This document shows, one piece after another, positions 49,038 to 63,200 of a stretch of 64,000 nucleotides of DNA. The position numbers were made by a program, and so were the translations under genes. Origin of the DNA: Baylisascaris procyonis. Taxonomy: Eukaryota > Nematoda > Chromadorea > Rhabditida > Ascarididae. Within the stretch, counting starts at the first letter, position 1; each line of letters begins with the position of its first letter. The notes under the pieces were generated by a model, which was given only the letters and a program-made list of their open reading frames with translations, was not told the origin of the DNA and ran no database searches. The stretch lies in assembly GCA_037389465.1 (NCBI GenBank), contig JAZARR010000088.1, forward strand, positions 3,348,001-3,412,000, written 5' to 3'.

Positions 49038-49290
49038 GTATCGCAGCGAATACAATATTCTATCACCTTTTGAGGGTATGAGGCACAAATATGATGTGAT
49101 TATACTTTCGGGTATTGGTAAATACACAGGTACCAGCCACCAGGCTCGTTCTTCATGATGATTTCTTTACAACGGTATAAGTATAATAATATATCGGGAA
49201 TACCGAATCGAAAGCACAATTTCTTGAGGCTATAGAATTAAAGGGATTAATAGACTATTAGCTTATCATATATTGGTTTATTTACCGAGC

Positions 49291-49334
49291 ACCATTGGTC
49301 ACTTTATATCACCATCGCCATTGGTCACTTTATA
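49291..49334. repeat. Direct duplication of CCATTGGTCACTTTATA
   Basis: Two identical 17-base copies about 26 bases apart. Confidence 0.75.
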
Positions 49335-50058
49335 GTTTCCGATTTCGTACGATTTGCAAATATGTTCAGATTAAATTCGGTGAAAATTGCAACGATACTA
49401 AGCCGAATAGCGGCATAGATTTTCATCGTTCTAAGCCAATGATAATCTTTATCGTTTAACGCACTAACATGGGTCATTTTTCAACGCTCATTCCAAATCC
49501 CACATTTTGTAGATCGTTGTATGGATATATTTCTGTTTAAAGTGACCTATAAGAGTGAAATAATCCGCATGCATATCATAGACGAGTTTCTGCTACGGTG
49601 AAGTTTCGAATCATTCATTGATATGCACAATATTTTATCAAATACGATTTTTGGGATATTTCCGTTACATTTTTTTTCAACTTTTTTTAGCCTCTTGATA
49701 AAGTGCGAACTGTTTATTAATGTTGGCAATAGCATATGCATCCGTTCTGATGTTTCGATTTTGATAATCTAATGGCTGATCAGTGTTAATCAATAATAAT
49801 GTCAACTAGCTTCCAAGTTCGGAAAACTTTCATCGAATTTGCATGGCGTTGTATTATGTAGCAGCGCTTTGCCTCACAGGCATCTGTTTTTTTTTTCGGC
49901 TGCTTTCCTTTTACTTGTAAAAAATCTAGATGCATTGGAAGGCAATCTGTGAGGTTTTTATACAATTGCTCGAATGCGAAAAAAAGCGAATTTTAGACGA
50001 GTATTTTAGATAGTTGCTCCATTGCGTTGAAGAGTTCTTTATTCGTTGCTAAATTATG

Positions 50059-50126
50059 GGATCATGTATTGGGCGAAATTGCCCAAAGCATCGGATCATT
50101 GTGTTCGGCGAAATTGCCTAAAGCAT
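50059..50126. repeat. 34-bp tandem duplication
   Basis: GGATCAT.....GGCGAAATTGCC.AAAGCAT occurs twice head to tail with a few substitutions. Each copy contains the small inverted repeat GGCGAAATTGCC. Confidence 0.8.
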
Positions 50127-51823
50127 ACTACTTTGCCAATCCTTTGTGATTACAAGTCCGTCTTGATTCGTTTGTTCATCTAGTGCTTTCGCTTTCAGAA
50201 TTCGTTTCCTCATCTTTTATTGTTTTTATTGCTTCTCATATGCTTATTACATTCACTGCGATGACTTTTTCCAAACATAATCTAGGAATTTATTGTATTC
50301 AAATGAAAATATCTGATGATTTAGAAAAAAAATCTCTGAACTAGAGCTACATCTGAAGCTTTATCCGGCCAAGAAGTTTTTGTTTTTATGCAGTTGAATC
50401 CGGTTGCAAAATTTCCAAATGAAAAGCACTTCGAACTAACATTTCACGATTTTATATCAGCGTAGCTGCTGTAGTTCTGATGTTCCTATGTTTTTTTTTT
50501 TCGTAATCTCATTTCATGTTTTCAAAGGCGCCCTTTTGAAGCAGTATTACATAACTATAAGCACTATATTCAACATTGTGTTCACATGAATAAGGCGGCC
50601 AAGAAGATATGAAGACCAAATCATTTGTGAATTGTCAGAACTCGTTGAGAAATTAAATTCAACAGGGAAACGTTCAGCATTGTTTCATTTAAATGGTGAA
50701 TAAAAAATCGGCCATTCTTTCGGAATTTTTTTTTTTCACCTTGAAATTTGCATTTGAATCTGAAAATAGCGACACCGTAATGGTTAGGCGCTTTTAGGTC
50801 AAACGTACCAACAATGTAGTGCTAAAATTTTTCAATAGTGCGAAAAACGTCGTATAACTTTGATTGCTGATTGGGCTATCTGCAAGAATTTCGACATTTT
50901 CTGGGCGATTTTTTTCAGCATTGATTATTCCATTACACCAGTTTTTTTTTTTGCTCTTGCAAAATTAACATTTCGTTTGCAGATTGCACAACTTTTGTAG
51001 GAAATATATTTTTTTAGCTATAAAAGTTTTTTGAATACTCGTTAAAAAAAAAATTTTTTTTTTTTTTTGCTCCACGAAGAACAAATTCAATAAATGAGGC
51101 GTTATATACGCATATAGAAGACTGAACAAGATTACATATTATAAAAGCTGAATATGTCTCGGGTTGGTAAAGAGTAAAACTATTGGACAACGAATGTGAG
51201 TGACCACAATCCGTACAAAGCTTCGCGCAACATATCGATATCATAATTCTATATCGCTATTGTAGAATGCTAATTACCACATATTCTATTTAGCAATAAA
51301 ACTATTCACTTTTCTTATGCATTCAAAACCAAGCATTGATGTTCAAAATAGGAAGGAATAATAGATTAAGTTGGGGATTTCTTCCTTTTCCAATAAGCCT
51401 AACCAAGGAAATTCTTCAGCTTTTCATTTTAATCCATAGTTATCTTTTTTTCATGTCTAAAGAATGCAAAGATTTTCTTCTTTTTTTTTTTTTTTTTTTT
51501 TGAAATCAAGTAGGCTGAAATTCGATTCATTTTTTTCAAGAAGCTGGTAGAGGTTATAGGGTTGCTGAAGGGAATCACTCATATTCGATTTATGCGGCGA
51601 ATATTTATGTGACTTATTGCAATAGCCACTGTATCAGTAGATTTGCAACATTTTTAACTTATAACGCTGATAACATTCGTTGTAATGCGTTTCGATCATT
51701 CGATACAAATAGTAAGCGTACTAGAGCTTTAGCATGAACTACAACTCGAACTTAGAATGCTTTTATTAAAGATCAAATAGTTTAGGAGTGAATCTAGGTA
51801 GCCACCTTCTTCAACTACAATAA

Positions 51824-51841
51824 TTAACAACAACAACAACA
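51824..51841. repeat. (AAC)n microsatellite
   Basis: About five AAC units. Confidence 0.8.
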
Positions 51842-54800
51842 AGGATAGTGCAACAAATTTATGATCATTGTTTTAATGGCGAAAAAGGTGCATCAAATAC
51901 GAGCGAGAATCTGCACAGGTACGAATCGGCCAAAATGCTGACCAACTCGAAACACGTACCCACATTTTGTGTGCGTATCTCCCTTGACCGACTTACGGAA
52001 ATTAGGTGCCCGTCACTCTCATGCCCATCCACTCTCATTCACCTATCAGCTCTTTTCGCGCTCTTCTCCAATATCCGCTCGATATGATGCCCTCAATCGA
52101 TCAGTGATCGCATATACTCGTTTTAAATTGAAATTTGTGCTCTTTAAAAAATTTTTTTTAATCTCAAGAAACTCTCTACAGAATTAACGAATTCATTAGA
52201 ATGCAATTCTAAATATGCATATTTGCCGATTGCTTTGACATACTTTCCCAAATATTTCCTTTATTGATTGCATTCGCTTCATTCTGCGTTACAGGTGAAT
52301 TCTATCGCTGCATCATATTTTCTTTCTCGAAAGATGAGTAGAATTTTTAATAGAACAAGATTTTTGATTATTTGCAAGATTTTATTGACCTATTTTCTTC
52401 GCTTTGAATTGTTGGAGCTAGCGGTTTTGGATTGGCGAGCTGAGTGGACGAATGAAGCGAATTTTCAATTTTTCAAGTCTAACTTACAAACTCAGGAAAA
52501 CTTCCGAATAGGGCAATCACTTTGGATAGAATTCATGATAGAAAAGTTTCAGAACGTCTAGTTTTCAGGAAGTTGAATATTCCACTTTTGCGCGAATTAG
52601 GAAATTTTACAAAGAAAAAATTTTTTGCATAACTATTATATGCGGCATATTGCAAAGGGGAATTGATTAGATTCTTAGATCATCGCCTAAAACTGAAAAA
52701 AAAAATAGAGCTTCGTTTATGAAAATAGCAAAACCCCTATGTTATTACTTATTTTCTAATCATTAGACTCAGTCGATTTCAGTAAGTCTATTTTGGGGAT
52801 ATATATAAAAGAGCGATGGTAGTGTAATTTCTAGCTGAATAGGATAGGTGATTTCAGAATTTCCTGCTCATTAATGTCGACAAAGAACTAGTACTTAAAT
52901 TTTAACGCATTTTTTTGTGATATTAGACGTTCTACAGATATTATTTTCAAGATCGTTTGTTATTGTTGATAAATTACTTAATTTAATTACTCTAGTATAG
53001 TTGCATTAATATTGAGAATGTACTGCAAATATTTGCTTTGTAGTTTTTGATGGGTTTTTTTTTTTTTTGTGCATTCGTTTCTTCGATTGGCAACATTTCG
53101 TCAGCGGAATGCTTTCATGTTTGTTTGTTTTTTTTTTTTCGTTTGAAATTGTAGATAGTTAATCATAATTTTGCAATTTAATAGCCGCAACAATGTATGA
53201 AATTATGCGTTAAAATGCTAGTCTCCTCTTTTTGTGATACGCCCATAAAATTTGTACTGTTTAGATTTGAAAGTTTAACATCGGTGTTTTATTGTGAGAA
53301 ATGAGATAAAAGTGGAGATTGTACGACGAATTAGTTCGTTGTAGAAAATAAATTTGAAATCGAAAGATTGGCTGTTTATTTATTAAAATAATTGTACGTA
53401 TCTCATTAGCTGATTGTCCACTGTTTAGAGCATAAGTGCGGTAACGCTTTGATTTCTAGCCGTTGAAGATATTGTTGTTGAAATTTTTTTTCATATTAGC
53501 TACAGTTAGAGGGAGGGAGGAGGAAGGTGGAAGTTAACTGTGAAAAGTTCATTTCGTTGACGGCCTAATTTATTGCTGATTATAATTGATAGTAAATTTA
53601 CTACTTGCCCACGTTAATGGATTGATGTAATGCATAGATAGCATGTGAAGAATATGAGCTGTTATTCTCGTGGTGTTCTCGGAATGTTTCCTACTATATA
53701 TTATTAACTTAAGGATTAAAAAAAAAATAAAAGAAATTCCCCGCAGTAATTGATAAATAATGAGAGTTTTTGCACAATATTTGCATATCTAAATATCTGA
53801 GGCCCAGAAGTGATATGCCTATTTCTTTTGTTATTGCCTATCATTCGCTAATATGTTGCTTTATCATTATCAATTTCTGTCTAAAAATTTCTGAAATATA
53901 AGGGAAGGAAATTGTTTCAGAAGTCGTAACCTTTTCAAAACTCATTAGGAAGTTCCCTGTACAGTAGGGTGCACTGTGTTTTTCCCAGATTTCAGTTCTA
54001 CATTTTGCATTCGCAAAAAAGTACAATCCTAAAGTGCAAGCAAGTGGATATGGCAAGCGAAACTAAGTTTTCAGTGGTTTAAAAATGGTCGGATATGGCA
54101 TTTGTGTTCTTAAAATGTTTGATGGTGGTTCAAACATTTCTGACGTAGGTTTTACAACAGCGTCGAGAAGTGCATATCCCAAAATATGGCTCTCCGACTC
54201 CGAGACGAGATCAGAAAAGTATCCCTCCTTCCGCGTTCAGCTGATGCGATTAATTCCTTAGGGGAATCGAGCATTGAATTTTAAAGTTTTATGCAATTAA
54301 TATTCCTTGCAAAATTCTTGCAAAAAAAAGCTCATCTTTGGTTAGAGTGGAACTCAAGAGCTTCACTTATAGGAAATTGAGTGGCGAGGGGAGGTCATAA
54401 AACGATCAAGACCAGGGAATACCGAGCAGATTTCTGGGACGGAGAGCCGAAACGAGATTTTCTATCTCCGTCGTAACTTTCGATCCAACATGTTTAACAT
54501 AATTCGAGAGAAAAAAGAAAAAACGAGCGAAGGGGGAAGAAAAAAAAAAGTGAAAAAAAAAAGCTTCAGCAGTTTTTTTTTTTTTTCATCAAGCGACAAT
54601 ATGCAAAAAATTTGCCACGAAATTTTTATGAATTGGCATCCTTATTTTGAAGTAGTTCCTAGTCGAATTTCAAAAATTTGATTCCGTTCATTTTATTTTT
54701 ATTCATCACTTCTCATCAACAGTTTAAAATGCAATCAACAAATTGCACTTATAAATAGTACATGTTCATTTATGTTTATTGGTGTGTCGTTTATTTTCTT

Positions 54801-55243
54801 GTTTGATCTTTAGTATGGGTATTTATTGCGAAAATATTGGGCAGATTTTTTTTTTTTTTTTTCTTCAAAGGAAAATAAAATGGTTATTTTCTCCAAATGG
54901 TCATCGAGAATGAATGAAATAGGTAGATTGCTTAGTTTTTATTTTTGTTTTTTTTTTTCGAAGAAACAATCTAGCAAGATAGAAAAAAAATTTCAATTTT
55001 CAACTTTTCCAAAAAATTCTCAGAATTTTTTATTTGAAGTTCCGTCCATCTGGCCGCGTAATTAGCGGTTCTGTTTAAGTAGTCTAACGAATTAGGTATA
55101 TATTAGATGTGCATATGCGAGCGGTACGTTTATTGTACACTGAGACTATTCGAATTGGCCACATTGGATTCTAAATAGTAGAAGAAAGTTTACCTTTTCC
55201 ACTCGTCCACAGATTTCCCATCGACTTTTTACGATCCCTTCAT

Positions 55244-55306
55244 ATATTTTTATTTCCGGTCATATTATTATTTATTTCCGGTCACAAAAATATTTCCTGT
55301 CACATA
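55244..55306. repeat. Three-copy ATTTCCGGTCA repeat
   Basis: TATTTCCGGTCA recurs twice exactly and once as TATTTCCTGTCA, at about 22-25-base spacing. Confidence 0.65.
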
Positions 55307-56957
55307 TTTTTTTAGAATTCCTAATTCGAATTCGATTTACTTCTTCTGTGTGATTTGAAAATCGACGTCTAGCTGAAGGTTGGACGTAGAATGCTCAACG
55401 ATTTTTCGGTGAAGTGATTGGTGAAATTGGATGATGAGGAGAATTTTAGAAAATGAATTCCTTAAGAGCGATATTTGCCTTCAGAGATGAGATTATTAGT
55501 GGTGGGTTACGTTGTTGCTGTAACTATAACTGTGACTAGTGATCATCATTCGGTCGATTTCTTGCCCATATCCCTTTTTTATCTCTCTCTCCCTCTCTGT
55601 CTTCACCAGCAGAATCAGCTTCTCTTTTTTGGCATAACTGTATTTTGTAGGAATATTCATCTAACTGACTGATGAAAATCTCACAAAGAATTACTAAGCT
55701 ATTTTTAAGAGAAAAAAGCACGAAGCGAACCACTAAGGTAATCAAGGTTTAAGCGCTCCTTTCGAATTTGATTTCTGAGAGAATTCTTCCGATTTTCAGA
55801 GGTTTTTCATGAAGGTTTTTTTTTTTTTTGGCTGAGAAGAAGTACATAATGATATTGTTTTCCCTAAAAAAATAGAGCTGCTCTTTTTTTTATTCTGCAA
55901 AACTCATTTATTGAGGCATGTCAGCATTGCAGCTTTCTGCACTTGCGGCTTTGTGTTCTTTGTCTAATGAGATGAAGTAACTGTTTACCGAATGGGATTG
56001 AACTTGAAATAAATGAAGCATTGTTTCATGTCTCCTGCTTTCATATTGTTGAAAATTTGTTGCATTAGCACTTCATGCTGATGTTGGATTTGTGGATGGT
56101 GAAGTGTATTGCATAACCTCAAAGGGTTTTTCCCATCGGAAGGAGAGGGAGAAAGAGAGAGTCTGTGGGCGTTATTATTCATGAGAATTTGTATCGTTTC
56201 ACGCTTCAGATGGCGCTTTATCGAAACTACGAGTGGTACTTTAGAAACTCGTTTACGGTAGATGAAAATTGCGACATCTTTGATGAAACGTTTTTCTAAA
56301 ATCTTCGCGTCACTGACCCGAGTACCGTCTTTTTTTTTGCTCTAAGTAATTGGGTCATTGGCAGTGACATGTGGTACTTTTACTTGAACGTTTCGAGAGG
56401 GTAATTTCCATCAAAAAGGAAGTTCATTGAAACAAATCGGTGAAAAATGCCTCAGTGCAAATTGAGAAAGCCTCTTTTAGTTAGGAGAGAAGCTTGTTTC
56501 GAATAAATATTGATGTCACTCACGTAACGCTCTGTCACGGAATAATGCTACAATCCTTAAGAGATCATGAATTTGCGCTTCGCACTTCTTTGGTGCTAGA
56601 TGAAGCTCGAACTTCTCTGTCAATAAAAATCGCACCTTCTCATGACCTGAGGCTAAAAGAGCAGGAGCCGAGCAACTTTTCTACCCGTTAAGCGTTTATG
56701 TGATGGAGGATGATTAAAATTTGAACGAATATCAAATGAACGTGGGTGGCCTATTTCTAAATTTGTCACACTTTCGATCCAATTTCTATCATTATGAAAG
56801 AATTTAAAAAATCACACATCTTGTAAGGAGTTAATTAATAAGTATGTATTTCTTGCTACAATATTTATCATACAATTATATTATCGATCATTTTAATCTC
56901 TTTTCCTTTTTCCTCTAATTTTGTTATCCGCTTATAGAAATGTAGAATTTTAATTCA

Positions 56958-56996
56958 AACAGCTATCACAGTACAGAACTTACTGCGATAGCTGTT
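56958..56996. repeat. 16-bp hairpin with 7-base loop
   Basis: AACAGCTATCACAGTA and TACTGCGATAGCTGTT pair over 16 positions with one mismatch around a CAGAACT loop. Confidence 0.85.
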
Positions 56997-57050
56997 GAAA
57001 TTTTCAATGAACAATGTTGATAGGGATGATCTAAAATGGTAGAATTTTTT

Positions 57051-57070
57051 CCATAACGCATGCGTTATGG
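57051..57070. repeat. Perfect 20-bp palindrome
   Basis: CCATAACGCATGCGTTATGG is a perfect palindrome, 55 bases from the preceding hairpin and about 90 bases before a tandem repeat. Confidence 0.9.
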
Positions 57071-57162
57071 ACTTTTGAAACCATAGAAATAGCGATTTAC
57101 TTTTTATCCTTTCGTTTGTGGATGGATTTCTTGAATTGCTGCCTAATAAGTGATATGTCTGG

Positions 57163-57263
57163 TTATGAGTGACTGGTGACACCTTAGATTATGAGTGACC
57201 AGTGTCACGTCTTATTACGAGTGACCAGTGATGTCTGATTACGAGGGGCCAGTGACCACATAA
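57163..57263. repeat. Four-copy tandem repeat of about 26 bp
   Basis: Units start TTATGAGTGACC or TTACGAGTGACC and are 26, 26, 24 and about 25 bases long (57163, 57189, 57215 and 57239). Confidence 0.8.
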
Positions 57264-60200
57264 TGCTTTGATTATACAGCGACGTTTTAAAGGAACTATT
57301 TTGATGAGATGAGAAAACAGCCAGATGAGTAGCTGATAATACGGCATATTAAAGGATCAAGCACATTTTTTTTTAAATTGGTGTGTGAAAACAACACATG
57401 CGAACTCATCTGCAATTATATTGCTGAATGGAAGCTTACATGAAAAAATCGGTTAGATGAAGTGGGCGGAAATTCAAACTACAAAGAGTTGCCTCCGATA
57501 AGTTATATGATTTCAATAGGTTAATCATTTACGGACAGTCGACTGTCATACGAATAGCTACCAGCTAGGTGAGTATCATCGAGGTATGATGCTTATTCTA
57601 TCTATTTAATAAATGTTTAATAACTGCCTGGCTTCGCCATTTTCACTTACCATGAAATTGGCTGTGCTGTACTTTCTTACCTTAATATATGGTTATGACC
57701 TCAGACGCTTCTGTTCCTCCCAATAAACTTTCCCTTGGAATAAGTTCTCTTCAGATGTTCCAAGCATGTTTTCACTGCCTGAAATTTTATTCAAGTTTGT
57801 ATCATATTTCAGAACAAAAATGGAACAAGAAAGCTAAACAACAGTTTAAACAATATTACCAAATGCAATAAAATTGAAGCATTTATTATTGAATTATTAT
57901 TTGTTTATTGTAGCATTATTTCTATTTTTTATTTTTGTTAATAAACATTTATAGTCATACATATAGATTGATTTTTCATGTAATTATTTAAACCCATAAA
58001 TGCATCATTAATTAAAAACATGAGATTATTTAAGAACTATGAGTGCAAAATAAATTATAAAAATGAACAAGAGGATAGTAAAAATAGATCGTATTTGTAA
58101 AAAGGATATCCTAAGAAAAGAACAAAGACCTGAGAGGTCTCCGATAGTGCTGTCTCCGATAGTCGAGGAAATTACCTGAATGTAGCAGCAATGTGGCACA
58201 ACGTAATTGACCATGAATAATATATGAATGAATCGCCGCATCTTTGAAGTTTTTTTCTTTAAAAAAAAAAAAAAAAGAAGAGAACATATGTGAAGGAAAT
58301 CATAACGAACACCGGTTTAGATGCTGCTATTATTTTCATATTCTCATGCAAACGTCATTCAAAAATATAATAATTGTGGTTTTATATATGTCTATATATT
58401 TTAATGTGATACTTTTTTTTTCCATTTTATCGCTTTCACTCATAGATATGCGCTAATAATAAGGTTGCCATTATTACAGCCTCTCAATTTTTATCAAACC
58501 GCTGGAGTTAACTGTTGTGATTTTATTGTACTTTAAATCGCTTAGCTTATTTTTTCACATTCAGGTAGTGTTGCTGTTCTCTTCAAATTAGACTTTAGTA
58601 TGATGTTGAGCGTTGCGTTTTTGAATTTTTAGAAAGAAAAATCTAAATTTAATTGAACGTTTTAGGAATTTTTGTTTATTTAAGACCACACATCAACATA
58701 GATGGTTGCTGATAAAGGTCTAATTTATTCTGAAATCAATTTTTTTTTAATTTTGCGTAAAAAATTTCTCCGACTACTGAAATTTTCTTCAAATCTGATT
58801 TATCTAGGTATATAGACTATTGCATTTAAGCATGCACTTATATCTAGCATTCCATAGCAGTTGTTATCAGTTATTTTAGAGCATCCGGTGCTGGTTGTTT
58901 AAAAAGCTTGTTCTACTTTAAAACCTTTTTCCAATTTAGGCTATCAAAGTTCATTAAATTAGTAACATTTCAAGGAGTGAGGGAGGAGGTGAGCGGAGTG
59001 TATAGGGGAGAGGACGAAAGAAGGGTGGATGTAAATCGAGAAGATCAGCTGCAGCTAATCCGGTAATGTGCTGATATGACCTCAAGCTTAACAATTCGAA
59101 GTAATTTCATATGAAAGATTAGGTGATCTTATAGCGTCGTACAGTTTGTGCGAAGAGAGGCACATATAAATGCGATCGGGGTCTTTGATGTATATTGTGC
59201 TCGTAGCGCATCACTTAACAAGTGCATACAGAAGGTGTCTCTGAAGGAATCAAAACTAGTTCTTACATTAAATTTGATCCTCTATCCACATAACGATGAC
59301 ATTAGAATTGTTGAATGAATGTCCACCATCTAATCCAGCGTTTCTGTTTAAAATATTCTTTTTTCTTCTTTTTTTCATTGTTCCTCAATCATCATGTATT
59401 CTATTCCTTATTAATACTAATAATATTATTTTTGTTCTCATAAATATACTATTAAAACGCATATTCTTCTTCATTGCGTAATCCTTCAAGAGTATAGTCT
59501 GTATCAAAACATAACAATTGCTTTTTACAGTGATGCTTAGTACTAACTAAAACTGAAATTTTTAAATGACAACTGATAACGTATTTCCTTATCAATGATA
59601 TACCTCTTGTACCGTTTGTTCTCAGATATATTATCATTCAAAAGAATTTGCAAGGCCTATTTTCGGAGTATCTCTAAGAGTGTCAATGATCGGCGATCGT
59701 TTCCATTTATTAATTGGCATTGTTCATGTCTCATTGCTTAGTGCATGAGCTCGTTCGCTTTTCATTTACGTCGTTTTAAGATATTCAATTGTTGAAACGT
59801 CTAATGCAAACTTACTGTGAACGTTAAGGTTTTTCTGAACATATACACTTCCTGAAGGCATCCCGAAAAGTCTTTGAAATTTTTATTTGTAACATAAACA
59901 GCATATGCCGAAAAGTTTAGTTCATTATTGCGCCTTATGCCTGAAGTTACCATTTTTGAGTTGTTACAACGTAGAATTAGCATTAAAGCGCTATGCAGTA
60001 GCTCTTTGAATTTCGCTGCTACATTATGTATTGCGCGTTTTCCAATGTGCTTTGTTCATCTAGTCAATACTGACACATGTTTCACAGCTAGTGCTTGCTC
60101 AACGTGAACATAATTTGTCTATTCAACCCTTGTCACTTCATAAATGATTCCGGTCAGGAATCTTTGCATTTTCGCAATGAGCATTTTTTCTGCAAAAATC

Positions 60201-63200
60201 CTCCCTCATTCGATCCATTTTTTTTCGCTAGATTTTTTTTTTAAAATGTTTTATCCAATTTATTCAATGCGCTTTTAAGAAAACTTTTTCTCATCCTTTA
60301 GCACGTCTTACTTTTCTATTCTTTTTATGAGCTTTTTTTTCTGTCCTCTATTTTTGTATTGTTGATCTTTTTCCCATCTAGATTAAAAAATCATAACCCT
60401 TATTACAGTAATAGTGATTTACTGTATTTGCTATATGTTGCTTCCTATATTCATTAAATTACATTTAATATATTTATGAGAGATTTCAACACTATAAACA
60501 TATTTGCATTGAAGTTGATGGATTTTTCTAAAGTATGCCTCCGTTTGAGTGAAGGATTGAGAACTGCAAAAGGATTTGCTTGAATGAGGCATCAGTCGCC
60601 ATTGATCATTTATAATGCGCTAAAAGCGGAAACACTGCGAACACCGATGATCAATAGATTGTTTCGAACTTGGCAAGTGAAATTTTAAAAGGAAGTTATA
60701 TATTCGATTCTATTTCATTGTGTTCTTTGTTCTCCTAGAGAAGTCACATTGAAGGTTGCGCATTATTTCATCATTACCATTTCCGTGTACTAGCTATATG
60801 TAGAAATTAATGCCTACTTTGCAAATTTTAACATAGACGGATAGCGAAGAGGGAGAAGATAGCGGCAAACGTTCTAATAGAAATGCTTTCTTTGTATTTC
60901 GCGGCATCATTTAGTGTTTTTTTTTTCAGATTCTTTAATAATTAAATTTTGCATCCTTCATTTATTGAATATTCGTTAATATGTCTATAATCATAAACGT
61001 TGAATTAGCATAGATTTATCTGTTCTTATAATAAGGAAATTTTAATGAGAATTTCAATTAGGCCTATGATTTTTGACTAATGAACTAATGAAATATTATT
61101 CTTATTGCGATATTTTAGTTAATCTCGAATACATTTACACATCGAATCATTTTCATTTCTCCTTTCGTTTACATATTTCACTTTAGTTTGTTTCCATAAT
61201 TTAACATATGAGAAAATCGACTTGATTGAATACATTTCGTGCATTTTTTTTTGCCGAAAATTATGCAAATTTTTGTTGCTTAACAATAATATTGGAATGT
61301 TATTAAATGTTTAACAATAATAAACGTTATTAAATAACTTACAATCGAAATAGAATAACCGTCGAAATAGTAATAAAAATTGAAAAAAAATCACTTATAA
61401 AAGTGAATATGAATGAAGACTGAAACTAGAGCAAATAAAGGTTTATAGTTGATACAACTTGATCATACTCAACGTTTAGATGCAAAACATGTTGGAAAGT
61501 GATGTAGTTGGAACGAAGCGATGGTGAGCGACTTCAATTTTATTGCTCTTTCAGTTGATCGGAAACAAGTCAAAATTTTCTGAAAAATTTACAAATATTT
61601 CAAAATTTGTTTTCTTTTCTTTGAATTAATCTATGGAAACATTCGAGTTGGACCAAATGAAGAAGACTTTTTATAACTCTCCTTGCGCAAACATATTTTC
61701 AAAAAAAAGCAACTTTGTAGAAGAGCTTGATAGCTTGGCGGATCGGTCATACTCGATGCCAACATTGAATCGTATAAAGTATCTCCAAGGAACATGCTTT
61801 GCGTAGCAGAAATATTATGTTGTAGGGCTACCAATAATTGACTTCTTTATCATGCGATTCCTGGGTCGAATTTCGGGAATTCATGTGCATAATTAATTCA
61901 AAATAAACGGAATGGCCAGCTATGGTCTACCAAATACGAAAATGCGTTTGAAGATCGGAGGAACTCGAATTAATCGTACAAATGATTCTACAAGAGATTT
62001 TGATTTGAGTATGGCCTATCGCTAATAGCAACTCACCTCAGCTTCTGTGTTTATAACGTTATGTGAATGGAACGTAACAAAATTGCGCTGTTCCCTTAGA
62101 CGAAAGTTCAACGATGTGTCGCATTTTTTTTATTATATGTTTTCGCAGATCTACATTCACAAGGTGCAATGTGACAACATCGTCTCTGTTCACATATATG
62201 CTTGTACCTGTTTGTCGTTTAGTTTTAATTCGGTAGCTATTGAAGCTAAAGTAATGAAATTTGAGGAAAGAAAATGTAGACCAGAGGAAAATACACATAT
62301 TCTGCTTCGAAATGAGTTAAAAACGTTTGAAGGCGCTGAAAAATTTGCGCATGTATTTTGCGGTGGTTGCATTTTCATTTTGCACCTGACGGCTAAAGAA
62401 AAACAAATCTTTTATAGGTCGTTTTCCTAAGCGGTTGAATCAGTTTGAATAGATGAGAAGCCTGACAGCCGTGCTGGCACGATATTCACTTTTGCATTCG
62501 CTTTGCCTGGGCAATCACTTTCCCATTTCAATAATAAATAATTATGCAAAGTGAAGCCTTCATATTGGAACTGATCCGACCTCACATACCAATCTTTCAC
62601 GAAATTACAGTTAGTGGCTCAAAACAGCAATCAGCCTTTTTGCAGCCCATTGGTGTAAGGTGATAACGCATGCAAATTTTCGGCACATTTCAATGTCTTT
62701 AATTTCTTCCAGAGTTGATGGAAGCATAGAAAATAGTATATGAGAGCTACTTACAGCATATATTTCAACCATTTCACTTTTTTAAACAATCTATTGCTAC
62801 TAATATTGCATTGCTTATCTGTAAACTGCGAAAGCGGTTAGTTATTTCAACGCACATACTGTGCCAGTTGCTCTAGCATAGCTCTCCACTCGATAGCTTC
62901 CCTATGATTAAGCTTAGTGAAAATGTTCCTTTTCTTGAATCATTTTCCTTCTTTTCATTTTACAGTAATTTCTTGGTCTATTATTGAATCCATTTTTTTT
63001 GGATCGGACCATTCAATTTAGCCGATGCTTTTTCAGCATTTGTTATATTCAACTCTTATTCAGAGTATCAAATTCTTTTTTGTATTTTTTCCCTTCCAAA
63101 ATTTTCTCTCTAACTGATTTTTTTATTGTACTGAATGCGTTATTCTTTTTTTTTTGTATGTAGTTTTGTTAGAACAATAGAACGACAATATGGGAATTTT

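Noticed and set aside
62047..62430. 127-codon open frame near the right end
   Set aside because: No domain, no convincing splice signals, and a length within chance range for the window.
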